Origin: Lachnospiraceae bacterium | GTDB lineage: Bacteria > Bacillota > Clostridia > Lachnospirales > Lachnospiraceae | Reading direction: 5' to 3' | Assembly (NCBI GenBank): GCA_017446045.1 | Contig: JAFSRP010000045.1 | Span: forward strand, 1 to 64,000 | Length of the DNA: 64,000 nucleotides | In this document: positions 1-9,176 of the stretch, in pieces | Position numbering within the stretch: the stretch's first letter is position 1 | Layout: each line of letters begins with the position of its first letter | The notes under the pieces: model-generated | The model's database searches: none | What the model saw: the letters and a program-made list of their open reading frames with translations, nothing else | What the model was told of the DNA's origin: nothing | Program-made: the position numbers and the translations under genes

Positions 1-148
1 CGTTCTGGTTCGTATACCCAAAACACCTCTATTCTCGTACCCGATACTCAGAGATGCCCACCCTTACGGCTCATTCAGTAGAGGTATACCGTTGAAAAAT
101 CCTTGATTTTCAAGGAAAAATCACTTGACATTATAGGGAGGGTATGGA

Positions 149-388
149 ATGATACCTATCCTGACAAATCTTGATATGCCCGATGGACCTGTCCTATTAT
201 TGTTGGGAGATTCTTATTCACAACCCTTGGTTTCATTACTTATTGCTGATTTCGGAAAAATAATCTTTTACGATGTGAGATCTTTAAAAGATAGTATATA
301 TGATTGTGCATCTGAAATAGGGGCAGATGCTGTTTTATTGATGCTTGGAGATATTAAACCAAATCGATTTGTATATCTAAATCCCTAA
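149..388 (+). pseudogene. C-terminal fragment of a DHHW/AlgX-like SGNH protein
   Basis: The 79-residue open frame carries LLLLGDSYSQPL followed by a segment ending GADAVLLML. This matches the last part of DHHW/SGNH-fold proteins, where a GDS block precedes the C-terminal strand-helix pair. Those proteins are normally more than 300 residues long and sit in polysaccharide clusters, where they help O-acetylate exported glycans. The frame is closed by a TAG at 134-136, so no N-terminal domain can be joined in frame. I therefore read it as a remnant. Base composition is AT-rich, unlike the genes after 1813, which suits decayed or transferred DNA. The family call rests on motif resemblance only. 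Confidence 0.45.
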
Positions 389-639
389 TGTTTTTATTCA
401 GCGTTGCTTAGTGGTGAAAACGGCTTAATAAGCTGTTTCCGCGGCTTGCTTTTCTAGAAGAATATGGATGATCCAAGTTTTTTAGGGCTTGGTTCTAAGG
501 CTTGGACCCTAATGTATGATTAAAGAATTTTAGGGTTTGAGAAATAACTCCGAAGATTTTTAGGGGGCAGGACGCGTGGGCGCCCTGCCCCTGGTCATGC
601 AATGAAAACTGTCAGTCGTTGATGAAGTGCTGGATGGAC
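389..639. other. Non-coding AT-rich stretch with a GC hairpin
   Basis: No convincing gene lies here. A hairpin with arms GGGGCAGG (564-571) and CCTGCCCC (584-591) stands next to the end of the ISL3 remnant. It could be a terminator or part of the element's end. The motif TTTTAGGG occurs three times between about 478 and 565, which I cannot explain. Confidence 0.4.
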
Positions 640-1655
640 GACGCCTTAGGACAGCCACTGATTGCGGTATTTTCCTTGTGGTAAACAGGAAGCGGTTGCA
701 CATGTGTTCGAAGATTCTGAAGCCCCTGCCCATTCTCTGCAAGTCTTGGACTTCACGATCGATGTATTATATCGTCGCGGTAGAAAGACGGGCATCATAC
801 AAGCTGCCGGGGTCGAGCCTGGGATCCATGATGAAAGAATTGATGGTGGGGTCATGGTATCTGTCCAAAAGGTGAGCGAAGCTGATGAAGATCGGATTGC
901 CGCAGTTAAGTTAGAACGCGATGAGCCAGTCAAGCTGCCTGACTGCGTCTTCAGGGTCGCCGGCGCAGCGGTCATTGAAGTTGATATACATCTACTTAAG
1001 GTCACGCAGTTCTTTCATATGGGGGTTGTGGTCAAAGAACCTCCGCTCATAGGTATTCATAAAGCAGAGGAAGTGGCGGTCATACTTTTAGCCACGAATA
1101 ATACCAATGTATTTCTGGTTTTTGAGAAGTATCCAGCGGTAATCCTGGAGAAGGTAGACTTCGTCAGACACTTGAAGTTTGATTTCACGGTACAGGTCCA
1201 TGGAAAGCTGTTCCTGACGCAACCTGTCGTGCTCTTTGAACCGTTTAAAAGCGCTCGGGTAGATTTGTCGAGCTCCCTGATGAGCCATTGGATGACATGG
1301 GAAGAATCCACCGCTGGGGTCGCCATGAGGAAATAGCAGCCGACGTACTGAAGATATTGGGTGTACATATCGGAAATGAGATATGTGACCCTTAAGCGCC
1401 TTTTTGGGGATCGAGGCAAAGTATGGCTCCGTCACTTCGGCACATCTGGAGCGGAGCATATTAATTGGCTCACCAGTGTGGAAGTCCTATATGACTAGGG
1501 CATACTTCCATTTGAGCCTCATCTCGACAAGGACCTCGTCGACGGAAATGGCGTCAGTGAGAGGATGCCTGTCGAGTTTGACATACCTGTGGTAATTACT
1601 TTGCAGGATCGGATGGGTGGTGTACATGAACGGGGAGTGTATCACACCGCAGCTG
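640..1655 (-). pseudogene. ISL3-family transposase remnant (frameshifts and stops)
   Basis: Reading the minus strand through three frames rebuilds an ISL3-type transposase. From the 5' side: QSNYHRYVKL, then PLTDAISVDEV, KYALVI, an ISDMY segment, SSHVIQWLIREL, SDEVYLLQDYRWILLKNQK, and near the end ARLS and GRGFRIFEHMCNRFLF. Family members are about 400 residues in one frame. Here at least two frameshifts join the pieces, and in-frame stops fall after the RDLK, DWLIAF and LSTATI segments. The element is dead and no terminal inverted repeats could be fixed. It probably landed in a polysaccharide gene, since a membrane-protein stub follows directly on the other strand. Confidence 0.8.
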
Positions 1656-1671
1656 TTCGGCGATTGTTTAT

Positions 1672-1820
1672 ATTTGATTAAACTACTCTTGGGTGAAAAT
1701 GTGATTGAAATGAGATATAGTATAGAGTATCTTGTATTTGGGGTAGTATGCATGACAGCGGGCATCCTGCTGCTTTTAGCGCAATGCATTATCAGACACA
1801 GAAAGGTTTTCATTGGCTGA
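1672..1820 (+). pseudogene. 3' stub of a membrane protein next to the ISL3 remnant
   Basis: An open frame ends at 1820 and encodes one clear hydrophobic segment (about EYLVFGVVCMTAGILLLLAQ) followed by a basic tail IIRHRKVFIG. It overlaps the TTG start of the next gene by 8 bp, the arrangement expected of a translationally coupled operon gene. Upstream it runs straight into the ISL3 remnant. I read it as the last part of a polysaccharide-cluster membrane protein (acyltransferase or polymerase type) whose body was lost. The family cannot be named from so short a piece, and its 5' edge is approximate. Confidence 0.4.
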
Positions 1821-4410
1821 ACAGAAATCCCTAAAACTGAATTTCCTGATGAATGTGATCCTGACGATGTCCACGTTCATCTTTCCCTTGATCACCTTTC
1901 CCTATGTATCGAGGATCTTGCAGCCGGAGGGGTTGGGAAAGGTGTCTTTCGCGACTTCTCTGATCACCTACTTCAACATGTTCGCCCAGCTCGGGATCCC
2001 GACCTATGGTATCCGGGCTTGTGCCAGGGTGCGCGATGACAGGGAGATGCTATCCAGAACTGTTCAGGAGATCTTTCTCATCAATCTCATCATGTCTGTA
2101 GCGGCTTATGTGCTGTTGGGGTTGGTGCTGCTGACGGTTCCCAGGCTTCAGGGTGAGAAGCTTTTGTATATCATCGTAAGCCTTGGGATCTTCTTTAACA
2201 CCATCGGGATGGAGTGGCTCTACAAGGCACTGGAGCAGTATACCTACATCACAGTGCGCTCGATCGCTTTCAAGATCGTGGCCATCATCGCAATGTTTAT
2301 GCTGGTGCATGCCAAGAAGGACTATGTGATCTATGGCGCAATCACCATTCTGGCTGCATCGGCTTCCAGCATTTTTAACTTTGCCTATGCGGGACACTTT
2401 GTAGACCGGAAGCCTTGTGATGGGCTGGATCTCAAGAAGCATCTGAAACCGGTCCTGGTCTTTTTCGGCATGTCCTGTGCCACGACGATTTACCTGCATC
2501 TGGATACCCTGATGCTGGGATTTATGAAATCGGATGTGGATGTCGGCTACTATCATACAGCAGTCAGGATCAAAACGATCCTCGTGAGTGTGGTCACTTC
2601 GCTGGGCGCGGTGCTGCTCCCCCGTTGTTCTTACTACGTGGAGAACAGCATGATGGAGGAATTTCGCCGTATCTGCCGGAAAGCACTGAATTTTGTCTGG
2701 ATCCTGGCGACACCGCTGATGGTCTACTTTATCCTCTATGCGGCCCAGGGTATCCGCTTCCTCTCGGGTTCTGCGTATGGCGGGTCTGTGGTGCCGATGC
2801 AGATCATCATGCCCACGTTGCTCTTTATCGGTCTTTCCAACATCCTGGGCATCCAGGTCCTGATCCCGCTTGGGAAGGAGCGGGTCGTGCTGATGTCTGA
2901 GATCGCCGGTGCTGTGGTGGATATGATCATCAACCTTCTGCTGATCCCGCGCTATGCTTCTGCCGGCGCGGCTTTCGGCACAACGATCGCAGAAGCGGTG
3001 GTGCTGGGGATCCAGTGCTGGGCGCTCCGTGATACCGTGCCGGACCTGTTGAAGCCCATCCGGTGGTGGAAGACGTTGGTGAGTGTGCTCGTGGCATCCG
3101 CTGCCTGCTGGTGGGTGCAGTACTTGCCGCTCGGAACCTTCCTGACGCTAGTCATTTCTGCGGCCTTGTTCTTTGGCGTCTATGGCCTGCTGATGCTTCT
3201 CTTTAAGGAGCAGATGACGGTGGAGCTGACAGAACAGGTGTTGGAGAAGCTTAAAGAATCAAAGTACATAGAGCGGGTATGCGGGAACCTGTACATTGCG
3301 GCGTGTGCCCTGTATATCTTCAGCATCGTGGTATCCCGCTCGGGATATGCGGATATGCCATCCTTGTCCATCCTGTTCAAGGGTGTGAGGGCTTTTTGTT
3401 ACATTGTGATCCTGGCAAAGTGTTTTCTTGACTTCTGTGGCAGGAGGTACAGTCTGAAGGAAATCGGAGTACTCGGTGCGGTCGGGGCTTTCCTGCTTGT
3501 TTCCGCACGTGTGACCGGGGTCAAGAACCCTTTGATCTACTGGGTCTTTATTGCAGCAGGAAAGAACGTAGATTACCGCAGGCTGATGACCTGGGCGGCG
3601 ATCGCGCATTTCGCGGGAATCCTGTGCGTGGTGGGGAGCTGTCGTCTCGGGATCCTGGAAAATGTTATCCGATATCGGAGTGAAGGGACTGCGAGAGAGT
3701 ATCTGGGATTTTCCTATACCACAGAGTCCGCCAATTTCTTCTTCTACGGTGTAGCCATCTGGGTGTTTGCGCGCGGGAAACGGATCAGGTTTCCGGAACT
3801 CCTTGTACTTGCTCTTTTTGGCCTTGGCCTGTATGTCAGGACAGATACTAAGAGCGCTTTTATCCTGACGATGGCGGCATTGGCTGCTTCGCTCATGCTG
3901 AAGCTCGCGTCTCCCTTAAGGACCTGGCGGAGAGGATACCGCTGGATCGGAGTGCTGGTCGTGCCTGCTGCTGCTGCGTTTATCATCCTTGTCACTGTGA
4001 AGTACGATCCCGGGGTCGCCTGGTTGAGCTGGCTGAACAGCTTTCTTACCGGACGTCTTCGCTATGGCGCTGTGGGGTTGGAACGCTATGGCATCCGGCT
4101 GCTTGGACAGCCCATCGAATGGATCGGCGGCACGCCGGACGATATGTCCATATATAATTACGTGGACTCTTCCTTCCTGCAGAGCCTGCTGAATTTCGGC
4201 CCCATTTTTCTGGGGCTGATGATCCTGGGGATGATGCGCTTTGCGTGGTCGATCGGAGAGCATAAGGACGTATATATGCTGCTGGCTTTCGTGCTGGTTA
4301 TCGTGCACGGCACATTTGACCCGCAGCTGATCTGGATCGAGTTCAATAGCCTGTGGTTGGCGTACAGCTATCTGACAGGGCATGGTGAAACGAATGATGG
4401 CGGAAATTAG
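1813..4410 (+). CDS. Wzx flippase fused to a Wzy-like polysaccharide polymerase
   Basis: Residues 1 to about 478 form a polysaccharide flippase of the MOP/Wzx type. The start NFLMNVILTMSTFIFPLITF with FPYVSRILQPEGLG is typical, and about a dozen or more membrane spans follow. This half should move lipid-linked repeat units across the membrane. After a short charged linker (LEKLKESKYIERV) a second multi-span block runs from about 490 to 865. It carries a long loop and DSSFLQSLLNFGPIF near the end, as in Wzy/O-antigen polymerases of Firmicutes clusters. No stop and no in-frame ATG with a ribosome site lie at the junction near 3240-3300. The start is TTG with GAAAGG upstream, overlapping the previous stub by 8 bp. 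The gene overlaps the next glycosyltransferase by 29 bp. The fusion is seen directly; the polymerase role is inferred. Confidence 0.8.
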   Translation: MAEQKSLKLNFLMNVILTMSTFIFPLITFPYVSRILQPEGLGKVSFATSLITYFNMFAQLGIPTYGIRACARVRDDREMLSRTVQEIFLINLIMSVAAYVLLGLVLLTVPRLQGEKLLYIIVSLGIFFNTIGMEWLYKALEQYTYITVRSIAFKIVAIIAMFMLVHAKKDYVIYGAITILAASASSIFNFAYAGHFVDRKPCDGLDLKKHLKPVLVFFGMSCATTIYLHLDTLMLGFMKSDVDVGYYHTAVRIKTILVSVVTSLGAVLLPRCSYYVENSMMEEFRRICRKALNFVWILATPLMVYFILYAAQGIRFLSGSAYGGSVVPMQIIMPTLLFIGLSNILGIQVLIPLGKERVVLMSEIAGAVVDMIINLLLIPRYASAGAAFGTTIAEAVVLGIQCWALRDTVPDLLKPIRWWKTLVSVLVASAACWWVQYLPLGTFLTLVISAALFFGVYGLLMLLFKEQMTVELTEQVLEKLKESKYIERVCGNLYIAACALYIFSIVVSRSGYADMPSLSILFKGVRAFCYIVILAKCFLDFCGRRYSLKEIGVLGAVGAFLLVSARVTGVKNPLIYWVFIAAGKNVDYRRLMTWAAIAHFAGILCVVGSCRLGILENVIRYRSEGTAREYLGFSYTTESANFFFYGVAIWVFARGKRIRFPELLVLALFGLGLYVRTDTKSAFILTMAALAASLMLKLASPLRTWRRGYRWIGVLVVPAAAAFIILVTVKYDPGVAWLSWLNSFLTGRLRYGAVGLERYGIRLLGQPIEWIGGTPDDMSIYNYVDSSFLQSLLNFGPIFLGLMILGMMRFAWSIGEHKDVYMLLAFVLVIVHGTFDPQLIWIEFNSLWLAYSYLTGHGETNDGGN

Positions 4411-5407
4411 GACTGAGATACGGACCGGTACGCGTATAGCGGCCATCACCGTGACCTACAACCGAACAAAGACGCTTGAAAAGTGTATTTCGGCACTGAT
4501 GAGCCAGAGCCATCCTGTGGACGAGATCGTGATCGTAGACAACCATTCAGGCGAGAAAGAGCAGGCGAGGATTTCCGAGATCGTGGCAAGGCAGGAAGCT
4601 GCAGGGAAGGAACGCGGGACCAGCTTTCATATCTTGTGGCTCGAGGATAACATGGGCGGTGCTGGCGGTTTTGAGGCAGGCATGAAGTATGCGATGGAGA
4701 AGCTGCAGCCGGATTATTACTGGATCATGGATGACGATGCCTATCCCAGGGAAGATTGCCTGGAGCAGCTCCTTGAGGGAATGGATGCGCTGCCGGACGC
4801 AGGCTGTGTCTGTCCGCTGATCTTTGGCGTAGATCTGAAGAAATATCAGATCTTTCACCACAAGCAGCTGACGCCGCTGATCCTTCGGACGAGGCCGGTC
4901 TCGGAGTATCCGGAGTCATGCACGGAGCCTGTCCGAATCAATGCGAATGCCTTCGTGGGACCTCTCTTCAAGAGGGAGGTCGTCGAGAAGCTCGGCGTTG
5001 CGGATGGCAGCCTCTTTATCTACGGAGATGATACTGAGTATACTTTCCGGGTATCCAGGAAGTATGGGGTCTATCTGCTGCCGCAGGCGGTGATCGATCA
5101 TCAGGACGCGCCGACACTCGATGCCAACATGTCCGCGAAGGGTTGGTGGAAGGAATATTACGGATACCGCAATCAGTTCTTTTTGATCCGCGAAGCACAT
5201 CAGAATCCGATAGTACGCGGGGCCGCGTACGGAGCGCTGACCCTGCGGATCCTGGCAGTGATCGCAAAGGGACGGCTGAGGGGCTATCATGCCCTGCGCG
5301 GCAGGATGCTTTTGAAAGCGGTTTCTGACGGGATTCATGACAAGCGTGGAAGGACAGTAGATCCGTCAGCATATATGCAGTATCTGAAGGAGCATAACAT
5401 AGCATGA
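4382..5407 (+). CDS. GT2 glycosyltransferase (GlfT/rhamnosyltransferase-like)
   Basis: A 341-residue family 2 glycosyltransferase. It shows AAITVTYNRTKTLEKC at the N-terminus, DEIVIVDNHSG in the nucleotide-sugar fold, GGAGGFEAGMKYA, and the metal-binding acid run WIMDDDAYP. A later FIYGDDTEYTFR block and HQDAPT complete the pattern of GlfT1- and rhamnosyltransferase-like enzymes. It should add a sugar to the lipid-linked repeat unit on the cytoplasmic face. It overlaps the flippase-polymerase gene by 29 bp and the next glycosyltransferase by 4 bp (ATGA), so the three are probably translationally coupled. ATG codons at 4394 and 4397 are other possible starts. Donor and acceptor sugars cannot be told. 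Confidence 0.88.
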   Translation: MVKRMMAEIRTEIRTGTRIAAITVTYNRTKTLEKCISALMSQSHPVDEIVIVDNHSGEKEQARISEIVARQEAAGKERGTSFHILWLEDNMGGAGGFEAGMKYAMEKLQPDYYWIMDDDAYPREDCLEQLLEGMDALPDAGCVCPLIFGVDLKKYQIFHHKQLTPLILRTRPVSEYPESCTEPVRINANAFVGPLFKREVVEKLGVADGSLFIYGDDTEYTFRVSRKYGVYLLPQAVIDHQDAPTLDANMSAKGWWKEYYGYRNQFFLIREAHQNPIVRGAAYGALTLRILAVIAKGRLRGYHALRGRMLLKAVSDGIHDKRGRTVDPSAYMQYLKEHNIA

Positions 5408-6345
5408 AGATAGGCGCGGTGGTCGTCACCTTTAACCGTTTGGAAAAACTGAAGAAAGCACTGGCAGCCTTTGAAGCACAGATCTATCCGCTCGCTTACC
5501 TGATCGTAGTCGATAATGGTTCGAGCGACGGTACTGCGGAGTATCTGGAGGTGTGGAAGGAAAAAAACGGGCAGGCAGCGGATGTATGTAAACGCATCGT
5601 CCTCTCTATGGGTGAAAACACTGGCGGCAGTGGCGGCTTCCATGCAGGCTTGAAGTATGCGATGGAACTTCCGGATGCCGACTGGATATGGGTATCCGAT
5701 GATGATGCCTATCCGGAGTCGGATGCACTTGCAAACGCATCAGAATTCCTGGATAACTACAACCAAACTACTGGGCAGGACATTACAGGTCTCTCTGCAA
5801 TCTGCGGCGCGGTGCTCAAGAATGGGGAACTGGATACCTATCACGGAAAAAACTACTATGTACGAGGCCTGAAAATCTGCGAGGAGGTGATCCCTGCGGA
5901 AGAATACCAGAAAACGTACTTTGAAAAGACCACTCTGACCTATGTCGCTGCGATCATGAACCGGGAAAAGCTGGCGGAAGCCGGACTGCCCAATAAAGAT
6001 TTCTTTATTTACTGGGACGACCTGGAGCACGGGATGCGAATGGCAAAAGTCGGACGGATCCTGGAGGTGCCCTCGGTGCGGGCTTGGCATGATACACCGC
6101 CAGAGAATGATGAACTGAATTGGAAGCTGTATTACAGCTACCGTAATATGACCGCGACCTATCGGAAACATTTTCCGGGACTTCCTTATCAGTACTTTGC
6201 ACTGAAGATCCGCGTCAAGATCTTACTCAATCATCTCACGGGCAATCGCAGTCTTCGCTGGACGATCCTGGAAGCGGGATTTAAGGATGCTGAAGCTGAG
6301 AAGTTCGGTCTTCATGAAATCTACCGGCCGGGATGGAAGCCATAA
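5404..6345 (+). CDS. GT2 glycosyltransferase, second of the pair
   Basis: A 313-residue family 2 glycosyltransferase related to the gene before it. The N-terminus reads MKIGAVVVTFNRLEKL, followed by YLIVVDNGSSDGT, GGSGGFHAGLKYA and WVSDDDAYP, the same metal-site motif as its neighbour. A FFIYWDDLEHGMR block and WHDTPPEN follow. The two genes look like ancient duplicates with different acceptors. Cytoplasmic assembly of a surface glycan repeat is the inferred role. The start ATG overlaps the upstream stop by 4 bp, and the stop is 4 bp before the next start. Confidence 0.88.
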   Translation: MKIGAVVVTFNRLEKLKKALAAFEAQIYPLAYLIVVDNGSSDGTAEYLEVWKEKNGQAADVCKRIVLSMGENTGGSGGFHAGLKYAMELPDADWIWVSDDDAYPESDALANASEFLDNYNQTTGQDITGLSAICGAVLKNGELDTYHGKNYYVRGLKICEEVIPAEEYQKTYFEKTTLTYVAAIMNREKLAEAGLPNKDFFIYWDDLEHGMRMAKVGRILEVPSVRAWHDTPPENDELNWKLYYSYRNMTATYRKHFPGLPYQYFALKIRVKILLNHLTGNRSLRWTILEAGFKDAEAEKFGLHEIYRPGWKP

Positions 6346-6349
6346 AAGT

Positions 6350-7597
6350 ATGAATATTCTACACCTCTCGCCTTATTTCCCATCGCTTAGGGCAAACCAT
6401 GCCGGCGGAGTAAGCATGGGAAAGGAGATTGAGACATTACAACAAGATCACGAAGTATGGGTGCTGAGTTTTCTGTCGCAGCCCTTTGACCGGGAACTGT
6501 ATGAGGACCACAAGAACGACCCTCACTGGCAGGCAGTATCCATCAGCAAATGGACCAGGGCATGGCATATCCTGACGGAGCCATGGATGCCCTATTATTT
6601 TGCTGCCCGGACTTCACTGCGATTGGCGCTGCGGCTGATCTCGATGGTGCGGAAGTATCAGATCGACGCGATCCATGCGGAGTATGCGGCGATGGGGCAG
6701 TATCTATGGATCAAAAAGCTGTTCCCGCGGCTTAAGTTTACCCTGGTGGAGCATGATATGACCGCGCAGTCCTATGAGCGGAAGGTGGCTCACAGTCGTG
6801 GTTTGAAAAAGGCTTTCATGCAGTGGCAGCTGGCAAAAGTGCTGTGTAAGGAAGAAAAGTATATCCGCAAAGCTGATCATGTTCTGGTTTTTAACGAAAA
6901 GGACAGGAAGCTGATCGAAAAATACTACGGCAGAGCAGATGTGCAAGTAATCAATCCTTTCTTTGATGAGCTGGGAGAATTAAGCAGCTTTAGAGCAGCG
7001 GAAAATCAAGAAAACGGTCGGACTCCGGAACAAAACGGTCTAAAGAACCATAAGGATGGCATGATCTGTTTCCTGGGGCAGATGGCACGCCCGGAGAATC
7101 ATCAGGCAGCGATGCGGCTGATCAGACTCTTCGGGGAGGTCGAGGAGAAGCTGCAGACAGATAAGAGCCGGGATATGACTGCCAGGCCGGAACTTTTTAT
7201 CGTTGGAAATCGTCCATCCGAAGAGCTGAAAAGCAAGGAATCGGAGTCTGTTCACATTACCGGTTTTGTGGATGATGTAGATTCCTATCTGCGGCAGGCG
7301 CAGTTGGCCGTCTTTCCGCTTGAGCAAGGTGCCGGCATCAAGGTCAAGGTACTTCGTGCCATGGCAGTGGGAACGGCTGTCATCACGGGAGATATCGGTG
7401 CTGAAGGTATCGATGAAAACTATGAAGTCCTTATTCATGCGGAGTCGGATGAAGAGTATGTTTCGGCGATCAGGAAATATCTGAGCGGGGAGAATGACAC
7501 TGCTAAGATCGGAGCGCAATGCCGACAATTTGTTCTTGAGCATTTTGGCTGGGAAAAAAGCGAAAAGGTGCTATATAAGCTATATCATAGTATTTAA
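6350..7597 (+). CDS. GT4-type glycosyltransferase
   Basis: About 415 residues. I chose the ATG at 6350 because it begins MNILHLSPYFPS and directly follows the upstream stop; the longer frame from 6287 runs inside the previous gene. The N-terminal GT-B half has HAGGVSMGKEIETL and HAEYAAMGQYLW. The C-terminal half has ITGFVDDVDSYL, LAVFPLEQGAGIKVKVLRAMA and GAEGI, the donor-site pattern of GT4/GT1 retaining transferases. A Gln/Asn/Lys-rich linker (about residues 215-235) joins the halves. It is the last gene of the assembly operon, followed by a long AT-rich gap. Confidence 0.85.
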   Translation: MNILHLSPYFPSLRANHAGGVSMGKEIETLQQDHEVWVLSFLSQPFDRELYEDHKNDPHWQAVSISKWTRAWHILTEPWMPYYFAARTSLRLALRLISMVRKYQIDAIHAEYAAMGQYLWIKKLFPRLKFTLVEHDMTAQSYERKVAHSRGLKKAFMQWQLAKVLCKEEKYIRKADHVLVFNEKDRKLIEKYYGRADVQVINPFFDELGELSSFRAAENQENGRTPEQNGLKNHKDGMICFLGQMARPENHQAAMRLIRLFGEVEEKLQTDKSRDMTARPELFIVGNRPSEELKSKESESVHITGFVDDVDSYLRQAQLAVFPLEQGAGIKVKVLRAMAVGTAVITGDIGAEGIDENYEVLIHAESDEEYVSAIRKYLSGENDTAKIGAQCRQFVLEHFGWEKSEKVLYKLYHSI

Positions 7598-8029
7598 ACC
7601 TCGATCATTGTATATTTATATATAATTTACTATATCTATATATTAACTGGATCTTATAATAATTTAATCTTACATTAACCAGATCGATCAGGGAGAAGTA
7701 AGATAAATAGTTTATTATATTATATATCTATCATCAGATCTTATCAGATCAATAGATCAGTTTATTCCTTGCATTTATAAAGGGGATCTGAATCAGCCTT
7801 CGGGTGACAAAAATCTAGCGGAATCTGTTCTGAATTTGATAGGAGAGGCAGATGCAGGTATGCAGAAAGTATGAACTCTTTTGGCAGCACCTATGCGGAA
7901 CTGTTTCAGAACTTTTTTCCGAAGAAGTTCAGCACTATAGCAGAACAATAGCGGAAGTTTTGCAAAAACACCCTAAAACTGAACAAATCATGTATAATAG
8001 TAGTAAGACTACATGACAAAGAAGGTGCT
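7598..8029. other. AT-rich intergenic region before the thymidylyltransferase gene
   Basis: About 430 bases without a gene. The first part (7610-7760) is very AT-rich, made of TATA-type runs and repeated GATC/AGATC words. It marks a composition break between the glycosyltransferase operon and the next gene. I see no rho-independent terminator with a clear stem. Its last 40 bases contain a good -10 box (next entry). Confidence 0.5.
7993..7998 (+). promoter_or_regulatory. Probable -10 box upstream of the thymidylyltransferase gene
   Basis: A perfect TATAAT lies about 38 bases before the ATG at 8036. The hexamer 17 bases further up is poor (ACCCTA), and TTGCAA at 7960-7965 is too far away, so only the -10 is supported. 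Confidence 0.35.
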
Positions 8030-8035
8030 TTGGCT

Positions 8036-8917
8036 ATGAAAGGTATTATCTTAGCTGCCGGCAAAGGGACCCGGCTGTATCCGATCACGCTTCCGGTCGC
8101 AAAGCCGTTGCTTCCGGTCTATGACAAACCTCTGATCTATTATTCGCTGGCGACCCTGATGCAGGCGGGTATCCGGGATATCCTGATCATCGTTCCTCCG
8201 GGAGAGATCGGGATGTTCGAGAACCTGTTCGGGACAGGCGCGGATCTGGGTATCAGGATAGAGTATATAGAACAGTTCGTACCGAAGGGCATCGCGGATG
8301 CGTTTATTCTCGGCGCGGATTTTATCGGGGATGATTCGGTCTGTCTGGCACTGGGCGACAACATCTTCTTCGGACCGGGCTTCCGTCAGAAGCTCCGTAC
8401 GATCGCCAAGAGTCTGGTCTCAGGCGCCATGATCTTCGGTTACTATGTCAGCGACCCGCGGTCCTTTGGCGTTGTGGAATTTGATAAGGAAGGCAAGGCG
8501 ATCTCCATCGAGGAGAAGCCGCAGAATCCTAAGTCCAATTACATCGTGCCCGGTCTCTACTTCTATGACAACCAGGTCGTGGATATCGCAGCCGGGATCC
8601 AGCCGTCCGCGCGCGGAGAGCTGGAGATCACGGCAGTCAACAACGTCTACCTTGAAAAGGGAGAGCTGCTCGTTACGACCCTTGGCCAGCAGTATTCCTG
8701 GTTTGATGTGGGAACTGCAGACAGACTCTACAATGCGGCATCAGAGATCAGGGCTGTTCAGCGAAGCGGCAAGCTGATCGCCTGTCTCGAGGAGATCGCG
8801 ATACGCAGTCATTGGATTTCTCTTGACCAGCTTCGCGAGACGGCAAATAAAATGAAACAGACACCGTATGGTCAGTATCTTCGGGGCATCGTGTACGACC
8901 TGGAAGACGAAGTATAA
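8036..8917 (+). CDS. rfbA: Glucose-1-phosphate thymidylyltransferase
   Basis: 293 residues, the usual RmlA length. The signature MKGIILAAGKGTRLYP binds dTTP, and DKPLIYYSLATLMQAGI, ALGDNIFFG and GLYFYDNQVV follow in the family order. It makes dTDP-glucose from glucose-1-phosphate and dTTP, the first step to dTDP-rhamnose and related sugars for the surface glycan. The ATG at 8036 gives the conserved N-terminus; a TTG at 8030 is nearer to AAGAAGG but adds two atypical residues. It stands alone: rmlB, rmlC and rmlD are not in the window. LAAG replaces the more common LAGG at the start of the loop. Confidence 0.9.
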   Translation: MKGIILAAGKGTRLYPITLPVAKPLLPVYDKPLIYYSLATLMQAGIRDILIIVPPGEIGMFENLFGTGADLGIRIEYIEQFVPKGIADAFILGADFIGDDSVCLALGDNIFFGPGFRQKLRTIAKSLVSGAMIFGYYVSDPRSFGVVEFDKEGKAISIEEKPQNPKSNYIVPGLYFYDNQVVDIAAGIQPSARGELEITAVNNVYLEKGELLVTTLGQQYSWFDVGTADRLYNAASEIRAVQRSGKLIACLEEIAIRSHWISLDQLRETANKMKQTPYGQYLRGIVYDLEDEV

Positions 8918-9078
8918 TAGGCTCCGGCCCAGGTTGGAATAGTGTTAATTGATGCGCATGACATGGATGATGCCGTGACACAGAGGAAGACTGATCGGAG
9001 ATTAATACAATTATCGATGACAGGTGAATTTCGAGCAGTCAGAAGTATATTTAATAGTTTATTAAACAAAATTGAAGT

Positions 9079-9104
9079 ACGGGGTTGCCGAGCGGCAGCC
9101 CCGT
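9079..9104. terminator. Hairpin between rfbA and the VanZ-like gene
   Basis: Arms ACGGGGTTGCCG and CGGCAGCCCCGT pair over 12 positions (one G-U) around a very short loop. The following bases are AT-rich but lack a clean T run, so it may be a weak terminator of rfbA. Confidence 0.5.
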
Positions 9105-9176
9105 ATTGTAAATAATTAATAGTATCTACGATGAGGGATGCTGGCAATCGCGGCAAAAGAAAAATGAGGCTCCCGC

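Noticed and set aside
1..148. N-terminal part of the DHHW-like fragment
   Set aside because: Other frames were read for continuity, but stops and lack of motifs prevented a defensible join.
662..1336. 224-residue plus-strand open frame
   Set aside because: It is the antisense of the ISL3 transposase remnant, which gives clear family motifs on the minus strand.
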